DNA of 64,000 nt from Callipepla californica brunnescens (taxonomy: Eukaryota > Chordata > Aves > Galliformes > Odontophoridae), in contig JALIRH010000004.1 of assembly GCA_023055505.1 (NCBI GenBank), forward strand, positions 14,131,368-14,195,367, in the 5' to 3' direction. The translations under genes and the position numbers were made by a program. The notes under the pieces were generated by a model. It ran no database searches. It worked only from the letters and a program-made list of their open reading frames with translations, and was not told where the DNA came from. Below are positions 23,351 through 36,600 of the stretch, piece by piece; the stretch's first letter is position 1; every line of letters begins with the position of its first letter.

Positions 23351-26300
23351 GAAATTATACATATAAATTCTTCTGTGACAAACTAATGAAAATTAGTGCT
23401 AGCATGTTTCCTTTTATTTCATTCTGGCAATGTGGATGCAAACAGGCTGCCCAGCTCTAGCTGTGAGCTAAAAAATGAAAGCTTTATACATCTCTATTTC
23501 CAGAATCTTTTCTTACTCCTATGATGAAACTCTCATGGTTGTTCTTTCTGTACTAGCACACTGCTGAACGAGGAAGTAATCATTTCAAAGCACATTAGCA
23601 AAATCTTTTGAAGATACATCTATGACACACAAACCTGTATCTTCACAGGTGATATAAGGCACAGTTTAAAACTTGACTGGAAATCAGACTCTGCTGCTTT
23701 GTAGTTTGTCTTAAAGTTCAGTGAAAGCCTAACCTTTAAAGTTAGTACTTTTCTGGATAGATTACTTTTCTACAAAGAAAATATCAGTGCTTCAAAAGAA
23801 GATGTTACCTGGTATAGTTCAAACTCTGTATGCACGTACTCCCACATAAGAAGGATGATGCACCAAAATAAAGGAAGCCTAACAAGAAATCAGAGTACAT
23901 GCATCTCTATGAAGGATTTTTAATTTGATGATGTTAGATAAATATTGTATAGATAGAAATCACAGAATAGTACTTATAGAGAGCAGCTCTTTTTCTTTTT
24001 TTTATTAGGCAATATATGTAATATTTTAAATTGCAAATTAATAGTTGACATTTCCCTAACATTTCTTAAGCTGATTAATTCTGAGAAGTAATTCCAGTAA
24101 AGGTATCAAGCCAGGCTACATTAAGTGATAAGGATTACACTAATTCGTCTGCAACATCTTGATAAACAGTTTTTCAGTGATGGATGAGAGGAATTTAATT
24201 TCTACCAACTATGGCCTGAATTCCTTCTGATTAACTCCAAAAAAGGTCTTGAATACAGACATGCAAACTGACCCTAGCAACTGAACAAATCAAAATAATT
24301 TCTGCCTAACTTCTGGTTTTAAATTTGTGAGCAGTAATTTGTTAATTGATAGTATTATGTGCGTAAACTACAGTAGATTTATTGGGACACTTTGGAGGAA
24401 TCTTGACATTTCTGTTTCATGATTTTTTTATGGGCACCTCTTTTCAGTCCCTTTCTCAAAGTGCTTAGCATGTCACAGATTCTGCATTTTTATTACTCCA
24501 AGATTTGTACCTAACTCTAGCTAACCAGGAAAAATGATCTAGAATAAGTTTTGTACAGAAAGCAATATTATTTTTCCTAACAGATAGGTAAACCTGAGCA
24601 AGGCCATCTCAGTCAGCATAAACCATTTTAATATCATTTCACGAAAATATTGTACTCTAGTTATGGTCAATTATCCAGCTGGAGAAAGAATTGCCAAATA
24701 CAAACCAGCTAATCTGGACCCATAAATTTCAGTATAATAATGACTGTAATGTAGACTATAATACATGTTTCATCTCTCTGTAACACATACAGTCCTATTA
24801 TTTCCACTGATTTATCTTTAAGTATTTCTGTACCTTATGAACTCCACCATATACATAGTAATTTGTCCATCTGTAGGTAATATTTCATAATAGTGAGCTA
24901 GACAATATATGCACATTTTGCTTCTGCAGTCCAGTAGTTTAAAATACATTTTTCTTCATAACTAATATGCACACAAGGCATTTCAGGCTAACCTCACTAA
25001 TCTTCTTATGCCTTGTCATTCCTAATAGGCATACCTTCATAGCCTTCAGAAGGACAAGACGTCTGTCTAATATACAACCCGTTTTATTAGAAATCAAGTA
25101 GTTTGCAGACATTTCTCAGAAGTAAAAACTCTTTTGCAGTGTGCTACTGAGAATGGTACTGTGAATGAGAAATGTAGACAAAAGATATGGGAAGAATATT
25201 ACCCAAGCAAACAGAATGACACAATTTAAAGAGCAGAAGTGGGTACACAGATTTCATCTCAGGATTCAAACCACAATACTGTGCTTCCATTAACTGGTTC
25301 CTACTTCACACGCATGCACACACACACACACAAAATAATAACAAAAGAAAAGAAAACAAGGAAAGATAAGTGAGTAGGGTACTCACATGAGTATCCAGTT
25401 GCATATAATCCATCAGTGCTTGCTCTTATATTCAATGTCCAGCCAATATTGTAACTTTTAATATTTATATTAGAAAATTTGCTTAAATAAATTAGCAGTT
25501 ATGAAGTGAGTTTTCATACTTTGTACTAGATTTACTTCTATCTTCAAGGCTACTTTTAGAATTTATTGACTCATACTTTCATCTCTAATACTGAATGCAT
25601 TCAGTCTAGTAAGAATCACAATCTCATACCTTTTTCCTTTCTCAGTTCTCTGACATCCTCAGTTCTCTGGAGTGTCTTTTCTATCAAAATTATGACATTA
25701 CTTAGATGTATTAAAACTCATTAATCAGTTACTTTTATGATAATGATTGTGAAAATATGTAGACTGAAAATAACACAGTTAACACAGATCTCAAAAGACT
25801 GTCAGGATTTGACAAGTCTAGATCACTCCTACAATCTACTCATTAAACTGGAACTATTTCTATACCTAATTTTTTGTCATAGTTGCTGTTAATGTCAGTA
25901 GTATTCCTTTGAATTAGTTTCTGTATCTCCTTGTATAAAAGAGAATCTTGCACTCAAATTAGGGCTTAAATAAATGTAGATTTTAAATATGCTCCTGCAT
26001 GGAATCTCAGCCACGTCACAATGCAATGAGTCAATGACATTAAAACAGATCTGGCCGTTCCTTTCTTTTGCATTTTGCAAATACTGTTGAACCAGCAATT
26101 TTACACAATGGGCTTTATCTAAATTAACATTGTTTCACACTCAATTTGTTGTGCTTAGTTTACCCTGCCTTTCATGCCAATTAACTTCCAGAAACGCTTG
26201 GTGTGCAAAATGAGGATGATTTAAATGAATTAAATAGGAACTTATAATTGTACTGTATGATAATAGCAGCTTTTCAGTTTACACAGCGGACTCCATTAAT

Positions 26301-29300
26301 GCGTATGTGTTTTAATAAGCTGCATTTTTTACTTATTCAACTCAAAACCGTTTGGGGAGTCAAAGTGAGTAGCTATTCATAAGCTTGAAATCTGTCTTAT
26401 CATTATATTAAAGAGAAAAGTAGAGATTTACTTGATAAGGCAAGAAAGATAGTAAACAGCTGTTTGAAAAAAATAAATTACATAATGTCAATTGGGAACA
26501 AAATCTCTTGTGATAGTCAGATGTCTTGTGTGATCATCTCTAGTAAATGCCAATTAATTAACAGAAAGTTGATTCCCTTTATGTGAATTATAAGAATAAA
26601 AGCAAGTAACATTAATTTGCCATAACCAAAGTAACCTCAGAAGTAAACAAATTTTTCACATGCTTACTTAAATATTAGAATGTATTTTCCACTGGTCAGA
26701 ACACTAGTCTTGCAGACAGAAATAATAAGTGATTATGTCTGAATCCTCCACAAAATTGGTCTCATTATTTCTGAAATTCCCAACCATCACAACAGAAAAT
26801 AAATACATATATACAAATAAATAACTAAAGAAATTTGTAAGTATGCATATCTTCATAGAAGATAGTTAATGATTTGTGAAACTTTTTTAAGAGCTGCAGT
26901 ACTCAATAAATAGATGTGAATCATGGATCTTAATGAATGCTTTATGAATGCTATGAATTTATCTGACATGGGACAGTGGTATTTACACAGATGAAAGCTT
27001 TCTGCATTTAAATATGAGTGTCATTCAGTCCCACAAGCACTATTTTTAATGTCTGCAACTACTATGCCTCACTCATGCACTCAGTCTGAACATCACCTGT
27101 CAGAGAGTGTACACCAGATGCCAGTGGCCATGCTGGCACATACTCCCTTCCCACTCATCTCAAACCCTAATGTTAGAGGACAGCTCAGGAGTAGCATGAA
27201 TTCCTGACAGCCAGGAAGCTAAGGTTGCTGTCATGTCAGAAAGGGACTAACCATCTGGTTCTGAGACTTTCCAAGAGCAGTTATCAGATATTTGCTAGCA
27301 TTTTGAGCGTCTTTAAATAAGTAACAGCAGAACTCATATCTTCAGCTGTTAATGTATTTTATGAAGTTTAGAACAAGATGACATACGATGTTCCTTTGTT
27401 CATCTGTCAAAGCTGAGATACTATCTTGCTGTTTCTAGGTGATGAGGATGCATGAGTACTGTAATGGTGATGAATGTGGCAGAAACATTAAAGAGAGAAA
27501 CATAAAATGTCAGAGTCAGACAGGCAGATGTTTTCTTCCTAGTCCATACTGTAATCACTATTGAAGGCTAGCACCAGAAAAAAAAATGATAGAAGTTGTT
27601 CAAGTAAGAATACAACAGAAGTTTCTATTTCTCCTTTTAAAAACTGAAGGCAGAACTTTACCTGATTTCAGAAAAGTAACATCTGTGAATGTAACCTGCA
27701 GAGGTTTTATGTATATGCTGACATGTAAGAAAGCTGTATATGGAATGTATGTGTACTATAGCTCACGTAGTTCTGACTCAATAACACTCTAAGAGGCATC
27801 CATTCCTTTTGGTAGAAAGGAGCCAACGTTTACCCAGAACAGCAAATCTCCTCCTTCCAGCTCCCATCCCCTATTGCCAGTGATCAAAAGTGAAAAGATG
27901 CATGGCCGTCAACCACCACTAAATTTAAAACAATGGTAAAGATGGTCTTTACTATATGACGTATGAGAAATGTAGCTGCATCCTATCCTCCATTTTGTCT
28001 GACACAATTTTGAAAAGTTAAGCAGAATGGCATTTAGCCTAGATAATGCATCAGAACAGTTTCTTAGGATGATTTCTGACAGATGTGATAAACTGTTTTA
28101 AAATTCAGTGAAATGCTAAATAAAATGTAGACAACCTCCTGAGTTGACATTATTGAAAATAAGCTTATTTTCACTCCACACAGAAGGAAACAACCTTGTG
28201 AAGCACTTCACAACACAAAATGAAACTCAGAGGCCTGTTTAATAATGAAACCCAGAGAGCCAAATTAGAAACCTCTGTACAATTTCACAGAACTCAGAGG
28301 GGTGCCCAGCGTGATGCATCCACTCATATGTCTATGTTTTTGTGAACAATAGTTGATGGAGTGGACTGTGTTTGCCTAAAGGCATGACCCATGTCAGTGT
28401 TAATTTTGCAGACTGGGGGACGAAAGAGTAATTAGACAAATAAGGGCATAATTAAAGGATGGCTCATTTTCCCTCATAAATTTCAGGTGCAACTGGGTTG
28501 TTTATAGATGAGAAAGGAGTCAGCACTTGCTTCATTATTAAAATTCTGACTTATGTTAGCACAGACCAGCTTTCTCAAGGCAAATGACAATAGACAAGCA
28601 CTGGCTTCAGCAACTCTGTGAAGTAAACAAGGTATATTCACTTTCCAGCAGATGCAGAGGTTTATCTGTGCTCCTTTAAGGATCTGGTGAAAGCAAAAGT
28701 GTATCTCATTTGTGGCCAACATAATCAGCTTAACTTTAATCTTTTGTTTTCTTTATTAATAACAAAGATTTATTCAGTTTGAGCTGTCTAAGACCAGAAC
28801 TACCAAAGATCATCCAAGAACATTAATCTTTGTCCTATGCAACTTAATTTCTGCAAAGCAAAGGAGGAATGAGGCTTGAAAGTGCTTTCAAAAAGTCAAA
28901 TAAACCCATTTCTTTCCAGATTCTGGGACTGTTTTCACTGAGCTAAGGTATGAGCAAAAGCATTTTTCTCCCAGCAAGCTGTAGTATTTCAGTTCAAGTA
29001 TATTTTTGAAGAAAGTCTTTATTGATTCAAGTTCTTTTTTAAATCCATCTCTACAAAAACTGTTGGCAAGTTGCCGCCCTTTATTAAAACGCCTCCTCTC
29101 AGAATACTAAACACCAAACACGGATTAAAAGAGCTAGTCAGCAGAGTCATTCATCATGCTGATGAATGTCAGAATTTGGCAACGTTGGAGGAATTAGGGC
29201 TAAAGCTTCAAACTGAATCAAACCAGATATTAGCGACACGGTTGATACATTACAAACCTTAATTAATCTTATTAATTTCTTGCTTGCTCTAGTTGGAATG

Positions 29301-30189
29301 ATAACTAATGTAGTTATGATTAATAACAGGATGGCTAATTACTATTTTTCGTCTATTCTCTGTAAGTGCTTGTTCTTTTTTTTATTATTATTATTTAAAG
29401 ACAGTATTTTGTGTAATTTGTATTGCATGTTTCTGAAGCATTGATCTATTCTTACCCACAAGTAACTTATTACAAATGTGTGATGAAGTGATAATTACTG
29501 TCAGAGCTAAGCAAAGCATGTCATACATTCTGAAGTATTATTTAAACATCTTACAGCATTTGTCAACTTTGTGCTCAATGAGAAATAGCAGAAAGAAGCA
29601 AAGTTAATGTGTATATAAAGTACAAAAAGAATGAAAGGGATAAATATCATAAATTGGTCTTAAACCAGGCCAAGGGTAGTAACTTACACAACTAAGAATA
29701 GGTTACCTCACAGAGGTCAGGAATTAATTTTGATTGTCTTAAGCCAACATGTCTGAGCATCACAACTTTACTACAGATGTAAACTAACCAAAAAGCCAGA
29801 TCCCATACATCTTATGTTAATTATTCCAGTGAATCAATAGAAAAAAACTTTGGATACAGCCAAAAGGATTGCACATCCATGAGCATTATCCTCTTTCAAG
29901 GAGCTGGTAGGGGAATTTCTGTACCCTAGAAACAACATTGGTTTTGTTAATCTACTTTGAATTTTTATCCTTCAGTACTTAATGTAAAGATACTGAATAT
30001 AAACATATTGATATGAAGTTTTTTTTCTTATTCCATTAAAAACTAATGGAACATTTTTAAATAGCCAAAGATTTATAAATATATATTTATTTTTAAATAG
30101 GAGGTGAAACTATTCCTTTCAAGCTTTTTGAGACCACTACACTTTTTGGCATACTGGATCAGAAAAATACTGGAAAATCAACTGACAGT
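23351..30189. other. Unique non-coding DNA, rich in enhancer-like patches
   Basis: Nearly 7 kb free of recognisable transposons, the cleanest such block in the window. It contains a CA microsatellite (25309-25332), patches rich in homeodomain and SOX motifs with retained CpGs (26100-26620, 28300-28530, 29040-29345) and a 16-bp AT palindrome (30075-30090). No exon is recognised. Low transposon load over a long stretch can reflect selection against insertion, but that is inference. Confidence 0.55.
25309..25332. repeat. (CA)n microsatellite
   Basis: An interrupted CA run (CACGCATGCACACACACACA) leads into A-rich DNA. Confidence 0.9.
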
Positions 30190-30862
30190 GAGGATCTCTC
30201 ACTAGAAGGACCTGACTGTTCTTTAGTACAGCAGGTAGGCCATGAGGCAGCAGAGTGCCCTGGTAGCCAAGAAAGCCAATGATATCCTGGGGCACATTAA
30301 AATGAGTATGGCCAGCAGGTTGAGGGGTTTGATCTTCGCCCTCTACTCTGCCCTGGTGGGTCCACATTTAGAATATTGTGTCCAGTTCTGGGTTCCACAA
30401 TACAAAAAAGACAGGAAACTCCTAGAAGGAGACCATTGGATAGCCACAGAGATTGTAAACATCCTGGAGCATCTCCCATATGAGAAAAAGCTGAGTAACC
30501 TGGGTCTGTTCAGCCTTGACAAAACAAGACTGAGAGGAGATCTGATAAATGTTTATTAATTTCTAAAGAAAGGTGGGAGCCAAATGGATGAGGGCAGACT
30601 CAGTGGTGTGTAGTTATAGGACAAGGAATAATGGCCTAAAACATGGACATAGGAAGTTTCATACCAACATGCAGAATAACTTTTTCATAAGGGTGACAGA
30701 GCACTGCAACAGGTTGCACAGAGAGGATGTGGAGTTTCCTTCCATGGAGATATTCAAGGCAGATCTGGATGCCTTCCTGTGTGACCTGCTATAGGAAAAC
30801 TTTATCTGGACTTCATGATCTGTTGAGATCCCTTCCAATATCTGTGATTCTGTGATATGATG
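30190..30862 (+). mobile_element. CR1 LINE (RT C-terminus through 3' end)
   Basis: This is the most readable CR1 coding remnant in the window. A 105-codon frame (30242-30559) gives, in order, [38 protein letters not shown], then [11 protein letters not shown] and the [14 protein letters not shown] block. This is the thumb and C-terminal region of the CR1 reverse transcriptase. A frame break at about 30560 is followed by 30640-30794 with H-R-K-F-H-T-N-M-Q-N-N-F-F and the E-H-C-N-R-L-H-R block, the end of ORF2. The 3' UTR ends near 30862 with CTGTGATTCTGTGATATGAT, the CR1 terminal repeat. The 5' end is truncated inside ORF2, so the copy is inactive. Confidence 0.95.
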
Positions 30863-33354
30863 ATGTATTTTTATGCATTATTTTGATATTTCAGAGCAGC
30901 ATAATGTGATACTGTTTTTGTGCACAGTTACAAAATGACTGGATCTCTGCTCAGCTCTGCTAAAAATAAAGCTGTCTTTTGTCACTCACCACTGACAATA
31001 GCTGATCAGTGTTAATATTCTTTAAAATAATATGAGAAAATGAAAGGTAGTCTCAGGATGAGCCAATTGTTCTTTTCCTCCAGTGGATTTCTAAAACTTT
31101 CTTTAATATCTCAAGATGACTTTATGCATTCTTTGACAATTTTAGAGGATCTTTTCAAGAAAATTATTCTTCATGTGATTATTGTATGCAATTCTTTGTC
31201 TAAATGCTCACTTAACACTATTATAAGATCCAAGAATTCTTTTCTGACAAGAGATTGAGGATAATTTCCAAGAAACTCTGCTGTTGTTTTTACAACAGAG
31301 GCTTTGGCCACTTGTCAATATAAAAGAGAAATTATCTCTTTCCATGTGCAAGAAATAGTTAACTCTAGATGTAGTGGTCGTGTTCCATCAAACGATCATT
31401 TTCCATTTGCTTCAGACTTAATATATTGTTTCCAACTGCTGCAGAGTTTTTTTAAATCTCTGCTTAGCTGTCGACTGGTGGCATGCTATGGAATAAGTAA
31501 TGTGTTCTACCTCAAACAGGGCTGCATTTCAGGCATAGAAAACTGACCTGCTAAACACCCCCTGGAAAAAACGGGTATCATTAAAAGCTCACTATTCTCT
31601 ACCCTATGTAGCTGCAGTAACCATGGTACTGCTGTATACATAACACTAAAGGTACAGTATAACAATCCCTGTGGATGGTAAATGTTGAATTTTAATGATT
31701 CCTGCTTTATTTAGGTTGTAAAGTGCTTTGGGATAGGTATCCTTCAAGATGAAAGGTAGTTCAGAAATGTAAGCTATTGCTATTATGCTTTGAATTAATC
31801 ACTTGCTTTCCCTTCAAGAGCATTGCAGAAAAACATCTTAACATCTATTTTACTTGCAGCCTGAAAATAAAAAAAAAAAAAAAAGAACTCTGCTCCTCAT
31901 AAAACAGAATAAAGGAAAAATAAAAAGTTTCTTCAAATCAAATAGAAAAAAAAAAATCGGTCTCATGTTGATATATACGGCTTTTATCCTGCATTTCTTG
32001 AAACTGATACTCATTTGAAGGAAAGAGAATGAGTTGCAAAAACAGGATTGAATCTTTGGTTATTAAATATCTGCTAGGAACAGATTCTGACTTGGTAATA
32101 TCTCTGAACCCCTAAAGTAAAGTAATTGAGAAGAGAAACCCTACCACCCACATAACACCTCTAGTGTGAATGAGCCACTATCATAATGCATACTACTTAG
32201 GGCAAACAAGATGAAGACCCTTACTTTATGAACCTTAATTGCAGTGTATGAGGCACAGTAAATTTATACAAAATAAAAGTAGAAATGATTTAAAACTAAG
32301 TTGGACAGCATATTCATGCAAGTGATTATAAAATTTACATATATGGAAGGACAGATAATCAACACTTATAAATTACTCAAAGGGGACCCTGTTTCATATG
32401 TGCCCTGGCACACAAATAAAATTTGCATGTATGTATGAGTGATTAATGGGATATAAAACAAACTTCTTTAATACAATTTCTGTAAAAAAATCAGAAAATC
32501 AGAAAAGACTAGAGAATTACTATAAAGGGAGGAACATCTCACATTATGATTTCATTTTGTGAAAGAAAACTGAATAAAGTTTCTTGCAATGTGCAAATAT
32601 TTAAGAAAATTATTGCTGCCATGTCACTGAATTTATAATCTGATAGCTTGTAGGTGCAAGTGAGAAGCAAGAAAGTTAACATGAGAAAAGTTTTGCTGTT
32701 CTGAGGATTTTTTTGGCATAATTGTTACTGAAGAGATGAAAAATGTAATAATGTAGTAGGTATAATTTATTACAGTCCCCTAGAGCAAACAAACATTATC
32801 TGCACAAAGAGTTTTTTAAATGTATATCCTCACCTGTTTCTAAATTTTAGACACAGAGTTAAATCAGTGATGGTTTGGAATATTTTCATATCCCTAATTA
32901 ATGAAACTATAAAGAAAATTTCAAGAATAAAAAGTCCTCTTCTAAGCACGACACAGTATGATTTCTGACAGCTGTTTTACTGTCCTTGTAACTAGATCAT
33001 ACCTCATACTGGCAGTGCATAACAAAAGTTATATTTTACTATACATGTGACTGAAGATGTTTGATTATAGACTTTAATATGCATATCTGGCCATGAATTC
33101 CAGAAACGAATTATTTCTTAGCTCCCATGTTCTTTTCAGTGGAAACTATTGACGATAGAAATGTTATTTGATTTCATTTCAGAAAAAAAAAAAAAAAAAG
33201 CTAAAAAAGAAAATAAAATATACATGCTTAAGGACCAGAATGCAGCTGAACTGGAGAATTTCTGTCTGCATGAAATCCTTTGGACATGGGATATCCTCTG
33301 ATGAGATACCTGTATTGTATGCTCATGATTAGAATAGTATTGGCAAAATGGAGA
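30863..33354. other. Unique AT-rich non-coding DNA
   Basis: No exon is recognised. Poly-A tracts lie at 31867-31884 and 33183-33199. Frames are at most 80 codons. Confidence 0.6.
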
Positions 33355-33600
33355 TACAGAGAGGAAACGTGAGGTTCAACGAAGGCGAGTGCAGAATCCT
33401 GCACCTTGGGAGGAATGTGTCAGCAAAGGTTAGAGTCTAACCTGCTGGAAAGAAACTCTACAGAGAAGGACCTGGATGTCTGCGCCGATGGACAACAGTT
33501 TGGTCATGAGACAGCAGCATGCCCTTGTGGCCAAGATGGCCAACGGTATGCTGGGGAACATTAAAGAGAGCATGGCCAGCAGGTTGAGGGAGGATCAGTT
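33355..33600 (+). mobile_element. CR1 LINE internal fragment (RT region)
   Basis: ACGTGAGGTTCAACGAAGGC followed by GAGTGCAGAATCCTGCACCT is the CR1 block N-V-R-F-N-E-G-E-C-R-I-L-H-L-G-R-N. It is followed by the segment that reads M-R-Q-Q-H-A-L-V-A-K-M-A-N-G-M-L-G-N-I-K and M-A-S-R-L-R-E. The copy stops abruptly at about 33600, where the homologous copy at 30190 continues for another 500 bases. This fragment therefore lacks the 3' end that CR1 insertions normally keep, so a later deletion or rearrangement must have removed it. Confidence 0.9.
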
Positions 33601-36600
33601 TCTGCCTGGCTTCCAAACTGGACTTCAGTCACACCTATTCTCGACTCTTCCTAATACTCCTTTATTAGTTGCTTGGAGTAGGCAACTTTGAACTATGTGG
33701 CCAGTGTAAGTATGCATCAAAGTTATCAGTTCAGCGTTCACTCCTAGTTTGCTGTGGTTTTTTAAATGCTTTGCCAATTATAGTGGCAAAGTACTTGTTA
33801 ATGTCTTCTTCACCCCTTCTTCTGAGTTCAAACATATTAATGAGTATATTATTTACCATAATAAAGACATAACCTGATATTAAATTAATAGGGCAACCCA
33901 ATCAAGAATCCCATAAAAGCTGTTTATATTGCTCACCATCCAACTGAGCTCCAGTTATGGCGGCACTGGCCATTTGAATTCCACACCGTCCTATTGACAA
34001 TGCATAAATTACAGAGGGTTATCATAATAAGTTAATTTGATTTTTCCTCCTCCTCAGCCTATTATTTTAAGCAGTGGTTGGTAACTGAATCTCCATGTTG
34101 ACTTCACTATTTATCTTTTCCTTTAAATCATCACTTTAAATTTCTTCCAACTGATGCAAGATATATCAGTATGTCTTGGATAATAATCATTTTCTCAATG
34201 CTAAACAAGTTTAAAATTGGGTTTTTCTAGATTGAGGGAAGAATCAAGCACCTGTAAGTGCTTTTTCCAAAACCACAGTTACATCTGGGGATGATTTTCA
34301 AAGTCCCATCTCTTTTCCATGCTATATCTGCTGTTATTTTTATTTTGCCTCTGAGGAAATGAGGCATAAGAGGTGCATTTTATCCACAGAAGTTTTGTTT
34401 GGAGAAGTAGAAAAGAATGGATCTCACTATGCTTACCTTATTGGCAACCACCGTTTGATCACAAAACACACTCCTGTCAGAGGGGACATCTAAATACAGA
34501 TTCAGGTATGAATGACAAAGCAATTTTATTCTCAGAAATGCCCAGTATTGCTACTAGATTGACTATTAATGATTTCAGTCTTCTGGGCTAAATGTTCAGG
34601 TGGTATAAATTGATGTTATGCCATTGACTGTAATGGAGCCAAACCAACTTATATGAATTGTGTATCTGAATGTTTGTCACAGTTTGCTGAACCAGGTTAT
34701 ATGTACTAAAACTTGTCTCTTTATTTTCAGACTTTACTTCCCAAATAAAGATGTCATGTCTAGCAGGAAATCTGAATTCTTGTGCTAGAGACTGTGAGAG
34801 AATTTCTCAGGTATCTCCTGTCTTGTTGGGCTTGGCTGATTTTTTGTTAAACAGTGCATGAAACGGATTGGACATGTGAATACAGTGAGCACTGGGGAAA
34901 ATTATCATTTGTCAGATGGTCACAGCTTGCTTGTTTCCAACATAATAAACTCCACATATCCTAGGCCAGCTTCCTCAGAGAACTATGCATCCAAAAGCCT
35001 TTGTATATCTGAAATTGAAGGGAGGAGAAATAAAGCTACGTCCTCTTAAAAATGATGAGCCCAATCGAGTTACTCCCAATTATTTGTATCTTCATCTACT
35101 GAAAAATGAAGCAGCTGATGTATCAGTGTATGGCTGTGTAGTCCACCTCTCTCTGAGGCTGTCATGATTGTTATGTTGAGGAAAGTCTTTAAGGATTCTG
35201 CAGGTCATTGAGACAGCATACAAAGATATCGGTAGAATACCAGAGTGACCCCAAGAAGAGCATATATTTTCCAGCCAAATGGGCTGAACAATAGTTTATG
35301 TGGAACAGGAAGAAAAACATTACAAGCTTTCTCTATTTCATAACAAACCTCATAAAATTTAGTTTCACCAAAAGATACAAATTTAGCAATTACTTGAGAC
35401 TACCATGTCTTTTTTTCATCTTAATCTTTTTTTGTTTTTTTCTTTGTTTGTTTGTTTAGTTTAGTTTAGTTTAGTTTCCTTGTCTTTGCAGACAAAAAAA
35501 ATCTGGAAAAAAAAGTTATCAGAATCAACTTACAGTCTAAAAACATAGTCTAAAGAGAATCACAAGAACATTATTATTTTAAATCCCTTTTTAAAACTTA
35601 ACCTCACTTCCATTTCCCCTCAGATAACAATTAACAAATGATTAAGAAGGCTTAACCTGTGACATTTGAATGCTTGTTTTTGGTGATTCTTTTCACCTCA
35701 TATTGAAGGATATTTCTTCAGTGTTATATAATGACTGGGCTTTTATGCTGTTCCTGGAGTTTCTAGGGCAAAATTTTTAAAAACACTCCATGGAAAAAAT
35801 GCATTTGCACTATTCTGGTTGTACAGTGTGCTTTGATTTCTTGTGACACTTCATGGTCATTAATAGTTATTAGAATTCATCAGCTAAACCTGGAGCAAGG
35901 AGGGAGGGCAGTGGGTCAGCTTTTAGAATAACAAGACTGCAAAAATGAACGCAGTCCAGTTCTGCTTAAATCATATATATCCTAGAAACTGAGCTAGTAA
36001 AGCATGAAAATGTTATTGAAATCTATTTGTTGAGGTTTCCAATGTGAAAACAAAATATTTTTATCAGGAAAAAATAAAAGCAATGTGACTTCCTTTTACT
36101 TTTTTTTTTTTCCTCTTCTTTAATGACAGATTCTTAGGAAGTGCATCAGATTCAGTTTTACAGTTCACCATGAGAACTTTGGTTTTGACAGCTCAGCTTG
36201 GCCTAAGCAGTGCTCTTACTATAGTTGCCTGTCATTTACAGATAGCAAGTCTCTGCTGACTTCCTTAGCAGATGTCAGCCACAAAGCCCATCAATCATGG
36301 CTGGGATGAAAACTTGTTCAAATAGAAAAAGAAAAGAGAAAAAGAAAATACATGTGAACATTTCTAATTTTCCAGCCAGTGCATCTCTCATATAAAATCT
36401 TAAAACCCGATTCCTTGGAAACACCCTACCTCTATCTCCAGCCACCACAACTTTTAAAGAAGTTGGTAAGTCTTAGTCAATGCTGGTGTACTGTCAGGTA
36501 TAAAAAGTCATGAAGCTTAACAGATTGGTTTTATAATCCACTCATTGCATCTATCTCTTATCTCATTTTTTAAAAGATGTGTGAGTTATGCTGTGTGAAC

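Noticed and set aside
23940..23990. Possible CR1 terminus at ATCACAGAATAG
   Set aside because: Only about ten bases match and no further CR1 text follows.
30075..30090. 16-bp perfect AT palindrome ATAAATATATATTTAT
   Set aside because: Pure AT palindromes of this size are expected by chance in DNA this AT-rich.
35455..35477. TTTAG repeats as interstitial telomere sequence
   Set aside because: Vertebrate telomeres are TTAGGG. The unit here is TTTAG and very short.
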